From Enterococcus nangangensis (GTDB lineage: Bacteria > Bacillota > Bacilli > Lactobacillales > Enterococcaceae): a stretch of DNA of 64,000 bases. The DNA lies in contig NZ_BJDR01000003.1 of assembly GCF_005405245.1 (NCBI RefSeq), positions 53,835-117,834 on the forward strand, in the 5' to 3' direction. Below are positions 33,229 through 41,747 of this stretch, one piece after another. The stretch's first letter is position 1. Each line of letters begins with the position of its first letter. Made by a program: the position numbers and the translations under genes. The notes under the pieces are model-generated. The model was not told the DNA's origin. It did no database searches and saw only the letters and a program-made list of their open reading frames with translations.

Positions 33229-34779
33229 ATGCGGGTCCTAATTGTCGACGACGATCGCTATATCATTAAAGCTCTTCAAGAAAAAATTAATTGGCCAGCT
33301 TTAGGCGCCAAGGAAGTTTTTGCTGCCAATAATATGCGCAAAGCCCAAGAAATCATTCAAAGCCAAGCTATCGACTTGTTAATTTCCGACATTGAAATGC
33401 CTCAAGGTTCTGGTTTGCAATTGCTCTCTTGGGTACGCCAAGAAAATTTTGAAATTCAGACAATTTTTTTAACTAACTATGCGGACTTCAACTACGCACA
33501 AAAAGCCATTGAGCTCCAAAGTTTTGAATATTACTTGAAACCCATTGAGTTTGATAAATTAGAATTGATTATTCATAAAGCGTTAAAAAAGATTGCTGAA
33601 AAAAAAGAACAGCAAAAACAAAAACAAGTAGCCGACCCTTACCTTGTAGAAATGAATTTTTGGTATAAATATCTCTATCAGCCGACAACATCTTCTTTAC
33701 AACAGCTGCTGGCTGATCCGCAAACGGAACTCTTAGGCTTACAACGGGATACTTTATTATATCCGTGCATTTTTACCTTTTCCTTGTCCCAAGAAACAGC
33801 CTTTACGCTGGGGTGGGAACAAACTTTACAAGAACACCTCCGCCAAAGTCTCCAACTTTTACCACAACTTAAATTGGCCGCTCTCTTTAAAGCCGAACAA
33901 CGGCCTGAAAGTTATCGCGCTTTATTTTACCTCACACCGACCGCTGATGAAAATTTAGTTCTGCGCCAACTTCAACATCTTTTGCAGCAAAAAATGCAAC
34001 AAGATATTCAATTCTTAACTACTGGCAAGACGACTCTACAAGAGCTCTTCTTACAAACCCAAACTTTGTTGCAAATCAGTAATTTCTTCACGGGTCACCA
34101 GCAACAACTCTACTTTTTCCAATCGCCTAATTTTCCTACAACGGAGTATCAAGGTTGTAATTTAGATATTAACAGTCTCCTTTTAAAATCTGATATTGCC
34201 CCCACTCTTTTGACCCAAGATTTTCAAAAATATGAAACCAATGGACTCATAGAAACGACAATTTTAAAAAGTTGGCGGCTGGACTTCTTGCAAAAAATCG
34301 ATAGTTACTTAGCTCAAAAAGGAATTCTCGCCCATAAGCTTTTTCAAAATACGACTCACGACTTTTTACTGCAACGTTGTTATAACTCCATTGAGAGTTT
34401 TACCAACTACTTAAGGTATTACGTAACGACTGCCCAAAACTATTTGCACTTGGCCGACTCTAAACAGTCCATCGCCAAAATTTTAATCGACTACATTAAT
34501 CAACACTACACAGAAGACCTTAACCGCAAGACATTATCAGAAATTGTCTTTTTAAGCCCCGACCACTTGGCACGACTTTTCAAAAAAGAAACAGGAGAAA
34601 CTTTAATTAACTACATCACTCAAAAGCGCTTGGAAGCGGCCAAAGATTTGTTACAACACACCGACTCCCCCGTCTACTTAATCGCCAGTCAAGTGGGTTA
34701 TGACAACTATTCTTATTTCTCTAAACTTTTTAAAAAAGAAACCGGCTACGCGCCGTTAGATTATCGCAATTTAAATTAA
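33229..34779 (+). CDS. AraC-type response regulator (YesN-like)
   Basis: This 516-residue protein has an N-terminal receiver domain (1-120) with acidic pocket VDDDR, phosphoacceptor Asp54 in ISDIEMPQGSG and Lys in YYLKPIEF. A long Gln/Leu-rich central region (about 125-400) of unknown fold follows, then an AraC DNA-binding domain (about 410-516) with LSEIVFLSPDHLARLFKKET and VGYDNYSYFSKLFKKETGYA. It forms a pair with the YesM-like kinase. Likely targets are the divergent importer-pgmB promoter and perhaps the convergent phosphorylase operon. Confidence 0.92.
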   Translation: MRVLIVDDDRYIIKALQEKINWPALGAKEVFAANNMRKAQEIIQSQAIDLLISDIEMPQGSGLQLLSWVRQENFEIQTIFLTNYADFNYAQKAIELQSFEYYLKPIEFDKLELIIHKALKKIAEKKEQQKQKQVADPYLVEMNFWYKYLYQPTTSSLQQLLADPQTELLGLQRDTLLYPCIFTFSLSQETAFTLGWEQTLQEHLRQSLQLLPQLKLAALFKAEQRPESYRALFYLTPTADENLVLRQLQHLLQQKMQQDIQFLTTGKTTLQELFLQTQTLLQISNFFTGHQQQLYFFQSPNFPTTEYQGCNLDINSLLLKSDIAPTLLTQDFQKYETNGLIETTILKSWRLDFLQKIDSYLAQKGILAHKLFQNTTHDFLLQRCYNSIESFTNYLRYYVTTAQNYLHLADSKQSIAKILIDYINQHYTEDLNRKTLSEIVFLSPDHLARLFKKETGETLINYITQKRLEAAKDLLQHTDSPVYLIASQVGYDNYSYFSKLFKKETGYAPLDYRNLN

Positions 34780-34840
34780 AAAAACTACTTTGCCTCAGGA
34801 ATAGTGCATTCTTTCCTGGCGACAAAGTAGTTTTTTTTAT
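34779..34840. terminator. Bidirectional terminator between response regulator and GH31 genes
   Basis: AAAACTACTTTG and CAAAGTAGTTTT form a long stem with an inner CAGGAA/TTCCTG stem and T-runs in both directions. Confidence 0.88.
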
Positions 34841-37068
34841 TCGGTAAGTAAGTTAAGCACTTCTAAGAGCACACCTTGCACTATTGGCGTTGCTAATTGC
34901 TGGAGCACCATCATTTGTTCTTGATAACTTTTAGCGTTGGTTAATTTTTCATACAAAGAGCGCTTCAGGTCATAAGCTAGGTCCATGACGGCTAAACGTT
35001 GGAATAAAATTTCATGTTTATTTTGTTCCACCGGTGGTAAGACAACGTCATAACTACCGCTACCTACAATCACTCCTTGAACCGGGGCGTGAAAGCCATT
35101 GACTTTAAAAAGATGTCGGCGATTCACAGGTAAAATTTCCGTCGCTCCGGTGGTGCGAATCGTTACTGTACCAGTGGCTTCTTGATAATGACAATGGGTG
35201 GTTGCTCGTCGTCCGTCTTGATCTTCAATTAAAGAAAACTCAGCGTCGGCCCCTGGATATATTTGCCACTCCATAATGGTAGGTAATTGATTTTTGGTAA
35301 TTAAAGGCTGCGGATCCATTGGGAAAATAGTGCCGGTTTGCACCAATAAGGGGAACTCTCCTAAGCCGCGATAAAAGTCCAGCGTCATCCCCCCTTGATA
35401 ACGAAAGCCCGTAAAGACATCCACCCAAGTGCCTGGGGGTAAGTACCCTTGAACTTTAGCAAAATGTGTTGTTTCATGGGTCTTTTCCGTGATGGGTAAC
35501 GCCAAAAAGCTCGTGCCAAAATAATATTCATTAGGAAAAGCATAGGCCTCGCCAATTGTCGGATGTTCATAGTATATAGGTTTCACCAAAGGGTAACCTT
35601 TTTCGTGGGTTAAAACATTCATCGTATACAAATACGGCAACAATTGATGTCGCATAATTAAAGCTTCTTTCATTAATTGAGCAGTCGCTGCTTTAAAAGC
35701 CCAAGGTTCTTTACTAGCAAAAGGATTATCCGAACTGTGGAGACGATTAATTGGACTAAAGGCCCCAAATTGTAACCAGCGGACCGTTAGTTCATCGTTA
35801 CTGGTGCCGTGCATATGCCCGCCAATATCGTGACTCCACCAAGTGTAGCCAATATTGGCAGCAGTGGCCGTAAAATACGGTTGAAATTGTAAAGAGGCCC
35901 ACGTAATAAAAGTATCCCCAGAAAAACCTACTGGGTAGCGATGACTCCCTGGACCTGCGTAACGGGACAAAATTAAAGGCTCCCCTTTTTCCGTACTTGC
36001 TTGATAGTGGTAATGATTCAAAAGCCATAAAGGATCGAGACCCGCTTGACTCGTGGAGGTTCCCTGTTGCCAATCGATCCACCAGAAGTCTACGCCTTGT
36101 TTTTCTAAGGGCTCATGGACGTCTTTGAAATAAGCCGCCCGAAAAGCTGAATCTTCAATAGCAAATTGCGCCGGTTCTTCTTTAGCTGGATCTAAATTTA
36201 AACGTTGCGCCACTTGCGGATAGCTCTCTTCAAAGGCGCGAATGCCTTCTGCTGGATGAACATTTAAGCTAACCTTTAAACCTCGTTGATGCAGCTGGGC
36301 TAAAAATTTTTCCGGTTGCGGAAAAAGCTGACGGTTCCACGTGTAACCTGTCCAACCACTACCAAAACGCGCCGGTACATCGGTTAAGTGCCAATCCATA
36401 TCAATGACACTGACGGAAAGAGGAATGCCGGTTGCTTCAAATTTATCCAGCACTGCTAAATACGAATTTTCATCGTAGCGCCAAAAACGACTCCACCAGT
36501 TGCCTAACGCATAACGAGGTAACAAAGGGGGAAAGCCCGTCAATTGAAAGTACGCTTCTAAAGCTGCTTGGTAAGCTAAACCATAGCCGAAAAAATAAAG
36601 ATCCACTTGATTTTTGCGGGTGGCTTGTAACTCTCCTGTTGCTTCATCGACGACTAAGGAACGGGAATCATCCAGTAAGGCAAAACCTTGCCGACTGATA
36701 ATCCCTTCTCCTAGTTCAACGGCACCATCAGCTTCATCTAAGGTGCGGGCAGTCCCTTTTAAGGTGGGTACCTGCATTCCAAAGACCCAACGATTGTTGT
36801 AGGCGGTTAAATTATTTTTCAAGGTGATGCTTAAACTCTCCGCTGAAAAGACGCGGTTTTTCCAGTACACTAAACGCAAGGCACTAGTAATAATTTCAAA
36901 TTTTTCCTCAGTATCTTTCAAATCAAAATCTACTAAAGGAAAGTCCCGTTGGCTCACGGCTTGCGTTGGTCGATCCTCAAATTCCCCTTGGCTATCGTAT
37001 TCAATCCGCACTAGTTGCGGGGTCAAAATAGTAAAACGGGCTTGCCCAACAATAAAAATATTTTTCAT
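34837..37068 (-). CDS. GH31 alpha-glucosidase-like hydrolase
   Basis: This 743-residue family 31 enzyme has an N-terminal beta-sandwich (about 1-180), a TIM barrel with IDMDWHLTD, a nucleophile region FWWIDWQQG (Asp332), a probable acid/base in GFSGDTFITW (Asp385) and substrate-site WWSHDIGGHMHG (about 410-421). C-terminal beta domains follow. Typical GH31 enzymes carry a WxDMNE-type nucleophile motif, so the IDWQQG version marks a divergent subgroup. It ends an operon with two GH65 phosphorylases and overlaps the upstream gene by four bases (ATGA). With no signal peptide, it acts on imported alpha-glucosides or xylosides; linkage preference is unknown. Confidence 0.85.
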   Translation of the reverse strand: MKNIFIVGQARFTILTPQLVRIEYDSQGEFEDRPTQAVSQRDFPLVDFDLKDTEEKFEIITSALRLVYWKNRVFSAESLSITLKNNLTAYNNRWVFGMQVPTLKGTARTLDEADGAVELGEGIISRQGFALLDDSRSLVVDEATGELQATRKNQVDLYFFGYGLAYQAALEAYFQLTGFPPLLPRYALGNWWSRFWRYDENSYLAVLDKFEATGIPLSVSVIDMDWHLTDVPARFGSGWTGYTWNRQLFPQPEKFLAQLHQRGLKVSLNVHPAEGIRAFEESYPQVAQRLNLDPAKEEPAQFAIEDSAFRAAYFKDVHEPLEKQGVDFWWIDWQQGTSTSQAGLDPLWLLNHYHYQASTEKGEPLILSRYAGPGSHRYPVGFSGDTFITWASLQFQPYFTATAANIGYTWWSHDIGGHMHGTSNDELTVRWLQFGAFSPINRLHSSDNPFASKEPWAFKAATAQLMKEALIMRHQLLPYLYTMNVLTHEKGYPLVKPIYYEHPTIGEAYAFPNEYYFGTSFLALPITEKTHETTHFAKVQGYLPPGTWVDVFTGFRYQGGMTLDFYRGLGEFPLLVQTGTIFPMDPQPLITKNQLPTIMEWQIYPGADAEFSLIEDQDGRRATTHCHYQEATGTVTIRTTGATEILPVNRRHLFKVNGFHAPVQGVIVGSGSYDVVLPPVEQNKHEILFQRLAVMDLAYDLKRSLYEKLTNAKSYQEQMMVLQQLATPIVQGVLLEVLNLLTE

Positions 37069-39254
37069 CTCGTAATCTCCTGTATCGTTGTTGTGGTGGC
37101 GGTCACTACTATTTGATAAATTTTACCGGCAAGTTGGACTTTAAACTGCACCTTCTCCCAAGCTTGTGGTAGCCGTGGAGTTACTTGCGGTTGGCCTTTT
37201 TCAATCCTTAACCCACAAAAGCCTCGCAAAGCCACCATCCACGCCCCGCCATTAGCTGCCGGGTGGGTCCCGCCGATATATAAGTCGCCGGCGTAACTCT
37301 TACTTTCCCCCGTTAAATCGACGGCGGCTGTTTTTAAGAAGTACGGATAAGCCCAATCACTTTTGCCAATCTCGCAAGCCAATAAGCCGTAAAGACAGGC
37401 ACTTAAAGAAGAACCATGCTCAGTTCGGGGTTCATAATATTCCCAATTCGCTTTTTTTTCGGTCAGGGTATAGTCAGCTCCAAACAAGGTGAGGAGCATT
37501 ACTACATCTGCTTGCTTGATTACTTGCGTGTCGCTAGCTACCCCGTACGCTCCGCCCCAATATTCTTTAGGATGTAACAAGCGGGTTTTTAAAACAGCCG
37601 GTGTCGTATCTTCTAAAGCAAAGTAGCCGTCAAATTGCGGAATTACACCAGTAGCGTTAGGTATTGGCACATAAAGACGCGCGGCAATGTCGGCCATTAA
37701 TGGCAGGTCAGGAACCAGTCCTAATTTAGTCAGCAATTCGTTATAAGCTAAAGGATAATAGCTCCCTAAGCTTTGTAACACTTCCTCGGCATATTGCAAA
37801 GTAAATTTCGCCATTTTAGAAGTGTAGGCGTTGTTGTTGACACGCTCATGATATTCATCAGGGCCTAAGACGTCTCGCAACTCATAACGTTCTTTTTCCG
37901 GGATATAAACTGCATAAGAAGCATAAAAACGTGCGCACTCCAAGACGACTTCTGCGCCCCCGTTTAATAGAAAGTCCCAATCTTGCGTCATTTGTTGGTA
38001 GCGCCAAATACCGTAGACAATGTCACCAGAAATATGGATTTGTTTGTCTTTAAAGTACGTGCGTTGAGGACGTTTCGTAAAGACGTCAATCACGTTGTAA
38101 TCACTGGTGGCATCTTGGCCTTTTTCTTGGGATTCCCAGGCGTAAAAAGCACCTTTAAAACCATAGCTTGCAGCCTTTTTTCGAGCGGCGGGCAAAGTCT
38201 TTACGCGGTAAGTTAAAATATTCCGCGTCAATTCTTGATCGTAGTGACTAAAAAACGGTAACATGAACATTTCCGTATCCCAAAAGATTGCGCCTTTATA
38301 GGTTTGACCCGATAGGCCCCGCGCAGGAATCGACGCCCCGCTGCGGTGGTAAGGAGCAATGATTTGCAGCTGATACAAGCTATAACGTAAGGCTAAATCA
38401 CCAGTAGTGTCGCCAGTAATTTCCACATTCGTTAGCCACCACCGTTTTTCCCATACTGCTAAGTGTTCCTGATAAGCCGCCTCAAAATCCGTCAGTTCCA
38501 TCGTCGCTACGGCTTGTTCCGCTGCTAAAAGTGGTTCCGTTTCGTCATTATCCGTATAAATGGCGCAAACTTTTTTTATTTGGAGCGTTGCACCAGCTGC
38601 TAAGGGGACGGTAAGGCAACGGAAAATACTTTTTTCTTCCTCCACAAATTCTGCGGTGTAAGGTTGGTTAACAAAAATTTTTTCGGCAAGCGCCACTTCT
38701 TGACGCTCCGCTTGCGTTTGACAGCGCAAGCTCATGACAGTCTCTGTCTTTTTTGTAAAGTTTGTTAAATGAGGACCATTAATATCCCACACATCGCCGT
38801 CAATTCCCGTTACGATTCGCACCACCCCAGCCCGTGTCACTTGTACTTCATAAACGTTCAGCAATAGATGTACATTTGCGGCAGAAGCAAGGCGGCGACT
38901 CGTTACCGTCACAGTATGAGTGTCTGCTAAAGGAAATGTTGTTTGCCGAAAGTGTTGTGCTTGCAATAAATCTAGCCACTGCCGATGCTTCAGGGGAACA
39001 GTCTCTTGGGTACTACAACTTTCTTCGTCAAAGAAGCATTGGGTATAAAAAGGATTCGGGGCATTGACGGGCTCCCGCCATTTGTCCCCTACTTGGTCAT
39101 AGAGTCCCGCTAAGTTGACCCCACACAATTGAGTCTTCGTGGCTTCATCCATCGTGCCCCGCACGCCGAGATAGCCGTTGCCAATCATAAATTTATTGCC
39201 AAAGTTCACAATGTTTTCAGCTTGCCAACCTTCTTCTACTACATAATGGTTCAT
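37065..39254 (-). CDS. GH65 disaccharide phosphorylase (kojibiose/nigerose-phosphorylase-like)
   Basis: This 729-residue family 65 enzyme has the N-terminal beta-sandwich (GNGYLGVRGTMDE) and the (alpha/alpha)6 barrel with GAIFWDTEMFMLP. The catalytic Glu is in LGPDEYHERVNNNAYT (about residue 467), and EHGSSLSA closes the phosphate site. Inverting GH65 enzymes split alpha-glucosides with phosphate to give beta-glucose 1-phosphate. AWESQEKGQDATSDYNV and the RTYFKDKQIHISGDI region recall kojibiose and nigerose phosphorylases more than maltose phosphorylase, but the specificity is inferred. The start at ATG 39254 has AAAGGGG 8 bases upstream; GTG 39260 is the alternative. Confidence 0.85.
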   Translation of the reverse strand: MNHYVVEEGWQAENIVNFGNKFMIGNGYLGVRGTMDEATKTQLCGVNLAGLYDQVGDKWREPVNAPNPFYTQCFFDEESCSTQETVPLKHRQWLDLLQAQHFRQTTFPLADTHTVTVTSRRLASAANVHLLLNVYEVQVTRAGVVRIVTGIDGDVWDINGPHLTNFTKKTETVMSLRCQTQAERQEVALAEKIFVNQPYTAEFVEEEKSIFRCLTVPLAAGATLQIKKVCAIYTDNDETEPLLAAEQAVATMELTDFEAAYQEHLAVWEKRWWLTNVEITGDTTGDLALRYSLYQLQIIAPYHRSGASIPARGLSGQTYKGAIFWDTEMFMLPFFSHYDQELTRNILTYRVKTLPAARKKAASYGFKGAFYAWESQEKGQDATSDYNVIDVFTKRPQRTYFKDKQIHISGDIVYGIWRYQQMTQDWDFLLNGGAEVVLECARFYASYAVYIPEKERYELRDVLGPDEYHERVNNNAYTSKMAKFTLQYAEEVLQSLGSYYPLAYNELLTKLGLVPDLPLMADIAARLYVPIPNATGVIPQFDGYFALEDTTPAVLKTRLLHPKEYWGGAYGVASDTQVIKQADVVMLLTLFGADYTLTEKKANWEYYEPRTEHGSSLSACLYGLLACEIGKSDWAYPYFLKTAAVDLTGESKSYAGDLYIGGTHPAANGGAWMVALRGFCGLRIEKGQPQVTPRLPQAWEKVQFKVQLAGKIYQIVVTATTTTIQEITR

Positions 39255-39256
39255 CC

Positions 39257-41551
39257 TCACCGCCCCTTTAATGGAAATTCGTTTGCTCCTTGGAGTAAAA
39301 CGACTTCATCTTGATACATTTTTACTTTAAGCACCGTGTTTTCTTGTAGCTGCACAACTACTTTTTCCTTGGTAACACTAATATGCAAATGCAAACCGCG
39401 ATAAATAATTTTAAAACGATAACTTTCCCACTCTCTAGGTAAGCTAGGAGCTAAGCCCAAGATGGAAGCATCTGAGCGAACACCACCAAAGCCGTACACG
39501 ATATTCATCCACGCGCCGGCAATGGAAGTGGTGTGTAAACCTTCCCGTGTATTGCGATTATAATTATCTAAATCCATGCGGGTGGCAAACTCAAAGAAAC
39601 GATAAGCGTCTTCTTCTTTACCTAGTTCATTAGCTAAAATTGAATGAATCGCCGGTGACAAGGAGGACTCGTGAATCGTTTTCGGCTCATAAAAATCGTA
39701 GTTCCTTCGTTTTTCTTCCGGCGTAAACTGTTGATTCAATAAAAACATAAACATTAAAACATCCGGCTGCTTAATCATGTCGTTACGATAAATGCGATCG
39801 TAAGACCAGTGACTATATAAAGGAAAATCAGTAACTGGAATTTCTTTAATTTCCACGTGGGGCAAATCGAAAAAGCCGTCGTGTTGCTCATAAAGTCCCG
39901 CTGCTGTTTTTAAAATACGCATTTGCGCTGCACATTGGGCAAAGTATTCTTTTTCAGTTGCTTGAAAATTTGTTTTAGCCAATACTTTTTGATAAATTTC
40001 TTGATTTGCTAATTTTACTTCTTGTAATAAAGCTAACGTGTACTCTAACGTAAATTTGGCCATGATATTGGTGTACATATTGTGATTTACCATCATTTGA
40101 AATTCATCTGGACCCATCACGCCATAAAAGCCAAAATATTCACCTGTTTGGTTCCAAGCACCACGACTTACCAAGAAACGTGAAATCTCAATTAACATTT
40201 CCAACCCTTGTTCATATAAAAAGCTGGTATCCGCTGTAAAATGTTGATAATGCCACAGCCCAAAGGCCACCCCGGTGCTAGGTTGGAATTGTAACGATGC
40301 GTGCTGCCACAAATCGCAAGCTTCCGTTCCATTTAAAGTAGCAATCGGGAAACAGGCACCCTGACAATCTAAATCTTTAGCCCGCGCTTTCGCTTGTTCC
40401 AAGGTAGCGTAACGATAGCCTAAAAGATTTTTCGCAGCCTCAATATTAGTAAAAAGATAATAAGGTAAACAACACGTCTCCGTATCCCAAAAAGTGTGCC
40501 CGCTATAAGCTTCCCCCGTCAAACCTTTAGCGCCAATATTATTGTGGGGATCTTGTCCGTGATAAGTCTGTTTCAATTGGAAAATGCAGAAACGAATGCC
40601 TTGTTGTTGCTCTTCATCTCCGACAATTTCAATGTCTTCATTCCGCCAAACATTTTCCCAATAATTTTTTTGTCCTGCTAAAGCAGCCGCAAAGCTGGTC
40701 TGTAAACTGTCCTTGAAAAGTTCTTCCCCCGGCGCTAAATCGGCAATTCCTTGTCCTTTTTTATTCGCTTGCGCTACTACTCTTTTTTGGAGCGTCCATT
40801 GCTTTCCTGGTTCCATCGCACTAGTTAAGGCTTGGCCCACAAAACGTTCTTGACTAACGGGGGTGCGGGTAGCCTTTTGATCACTAGAAGACATGTGGAA
40901 AGCTGCCAATAAGGTCTGCTGCGTCGTCTTCGTTTCTCCTAAAATCAGCGCTGTTTCTTCTGTGTTCCTTTGAGCTAGCTCTTGCCAATACCGATAATCT
41001 TCCCCCCAGTGGCGGGTATTAAAATCTAATGCGGCAACTACTTTCAGTTCTCCTGTAAAATCCAACGAAGTCAGGATAATTTCTTGGTAGAGTTGCTGCA
41101 CCTTTTCCATGTGTAAAAAACGTAAAAATTGCAGCTGAATTTTTTGACCTTTAGCGGTGGTCCACACGTACGTTTTAGTTAAGGTTCCCGTTTTTAAATC
41201 CAGAACTCGTTTGAAATCACTAATGGTACTTTTTCCCATTACCAGCTGTTCATCATCAGCAAAAATGCGCGTGTACAACCAATCCACCGTGTTCACCATA
41301 AAGTGGGTGCGCTCCACAATTCCCCGATAAGCCACCCGATTCACGTTGCGCCCCATTTCATAAATCCCGTTAAAGTAACTTCCTAATAAGCTAGCATCCG
41401 TCGTGCCTTCTTCCGGATACCCCCGCACGCCAGTGTATTCATTGCCTAAAGAAAAGATGGACTCCGCCACCTCGCTATAGGTTGGGTCGTACCCTTCTTC
41501 AATAATTTGCCAAGGATCTAATTTAAAATAGCGGTCTGCAATTTTCCCCAT
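39257..41551 (-). CDS. GH65 phosphorylase-like enzyme of uncertain specificity
   Basis: This 764-residue GH65 protein is first in the phosphorylase operon. It has LGNEYTGVRGYPEEG near the N-terminus, GHTFWDTETCCLPYY and a catalytic-Glu motif GPDEFQMMVNHNMYT (Glu483). That motif differs from the GPDEY/NEYxxNxNNN form of the other two GH65 enzymes in the window. IHESSLSPAIHS fits the phosphate-binding loop. The start at 41551 follows AAAGGAGC; the longer frame from 41704 runs through the promoter. Two bases separate it from the next GH65 gene. The substrate may be a different alpha-glucosidic linkage or longer oligosaccharides; this is not decidable here. Confidence 0.82.
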   Translation of the reverse strand: MGKIADRYFKLDPWQIIEEGYDPTYSEVAESIFSLGNEYTGVRGYPEEGTTDASLLGSYFNGIYEMGRNVNRVAYRGIVERTHFMVNTVDWLYTRIFADDEQLVMGKSTISDFKRVLDLKTGTLTKTYVWTTAKGQKIQLQFLRFLHMEKVQQLYQEIILTSLDFTGELKVVAALDFNTRHWGEDYRYWQELAQRNTEETALILGETKTTQQTLLAAFHMSSSDQKATRTPVSQERFVGQALTSAMEPGKQWTLQKRVVAQANKKGQGIADLAPGEELFKDSLQTSFAAALAGQKNYWENVWRNEDIEIVGDEEQQQGIRFCIFQLKQTYHGQDPHNNIGAKGLTGEAYSGHTFWDTETCCLPYYLFTNIEAAKNLLGYRYATLEQAKARAKDLDCQGACFPIATLNGTEACDLWQHASLQFQPSTGVAFGLWHYQHFTADTSFLYEQGLEMLIEISRFLVSRGAWNQTGEYFGFYGVMGPDEFQMMVNHNMYTNIMAKFTLEYTLALLQEVKLANQEIYQKVLAKTNFQATEKEYFAQCAAQMRILKTAAGLYEQHDGFFDLPHVEIKEIPVTDFPLYSHWSYDRIYRNDMIKQPDVLMFMFLLNQQFTPEEKRRNYDFYEPKTIHESSLSPAIHSILANELGKEEDAYRFFEFATRMDLDNYNRNTREGLHTTSIAGAWMNIVYGFGGVRSDASILGLAPSLPREWESYRFKIIYRGLHLHISVTKEKVVVQLQENTVLKVKMYQDEVVLLQGANEFPLKGR

Positions 41552-41581
41552 TTGTTTTGCTCCTTTGCTGCTTTTTTCTTT

Positions 41582-41610
41582 AGTGTAAAAAAATGTCAGC
41601 GTTTTCTCAA
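41582..41610 (-). promoter_or_regulatory. Promoter of the GH65-GH65-GH31 operon, overlapped by cre
   Basis: TTGAGA-N17-TACACT on the minus strand. The spacer contains a cre-like site (ATGTCAGCGTTTTCT, 41593-41607, one mismatch), suggesting CcpA repression. Confidence 0.65.
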
Positions 41611-41702
41611 TGACTTTGGCAGGAGTTGTCGCTTCTTGAGATAGTAATGTCTGTTTAGTGCTAGTTCCCGCAAAAGGACACATCGGAAAAAGACACATAA
41701 TC

Positions 41703-41735
41703 AAAAAAGCGTGACAAAAAGCGTCACGCTTTAAA
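41703..41735 (-). terminator. Terminator after mapA
   Basis: AAGCGTGAC and GTCACGCTT form the stem, with TTTTTT on the minus strand. It is almost identical to the hairpin at 26417-26452. Confidence 0.88.
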
Positions 41736-41747
41736 GGGAGGATTTTT

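Noticed and set aside
41552..41704. 51-residue N-terminal extension of the first GH65 protein
   Set aside because: It runs through the promoter, and the GH65 fold starts near MGKIADRYFKLDPW.
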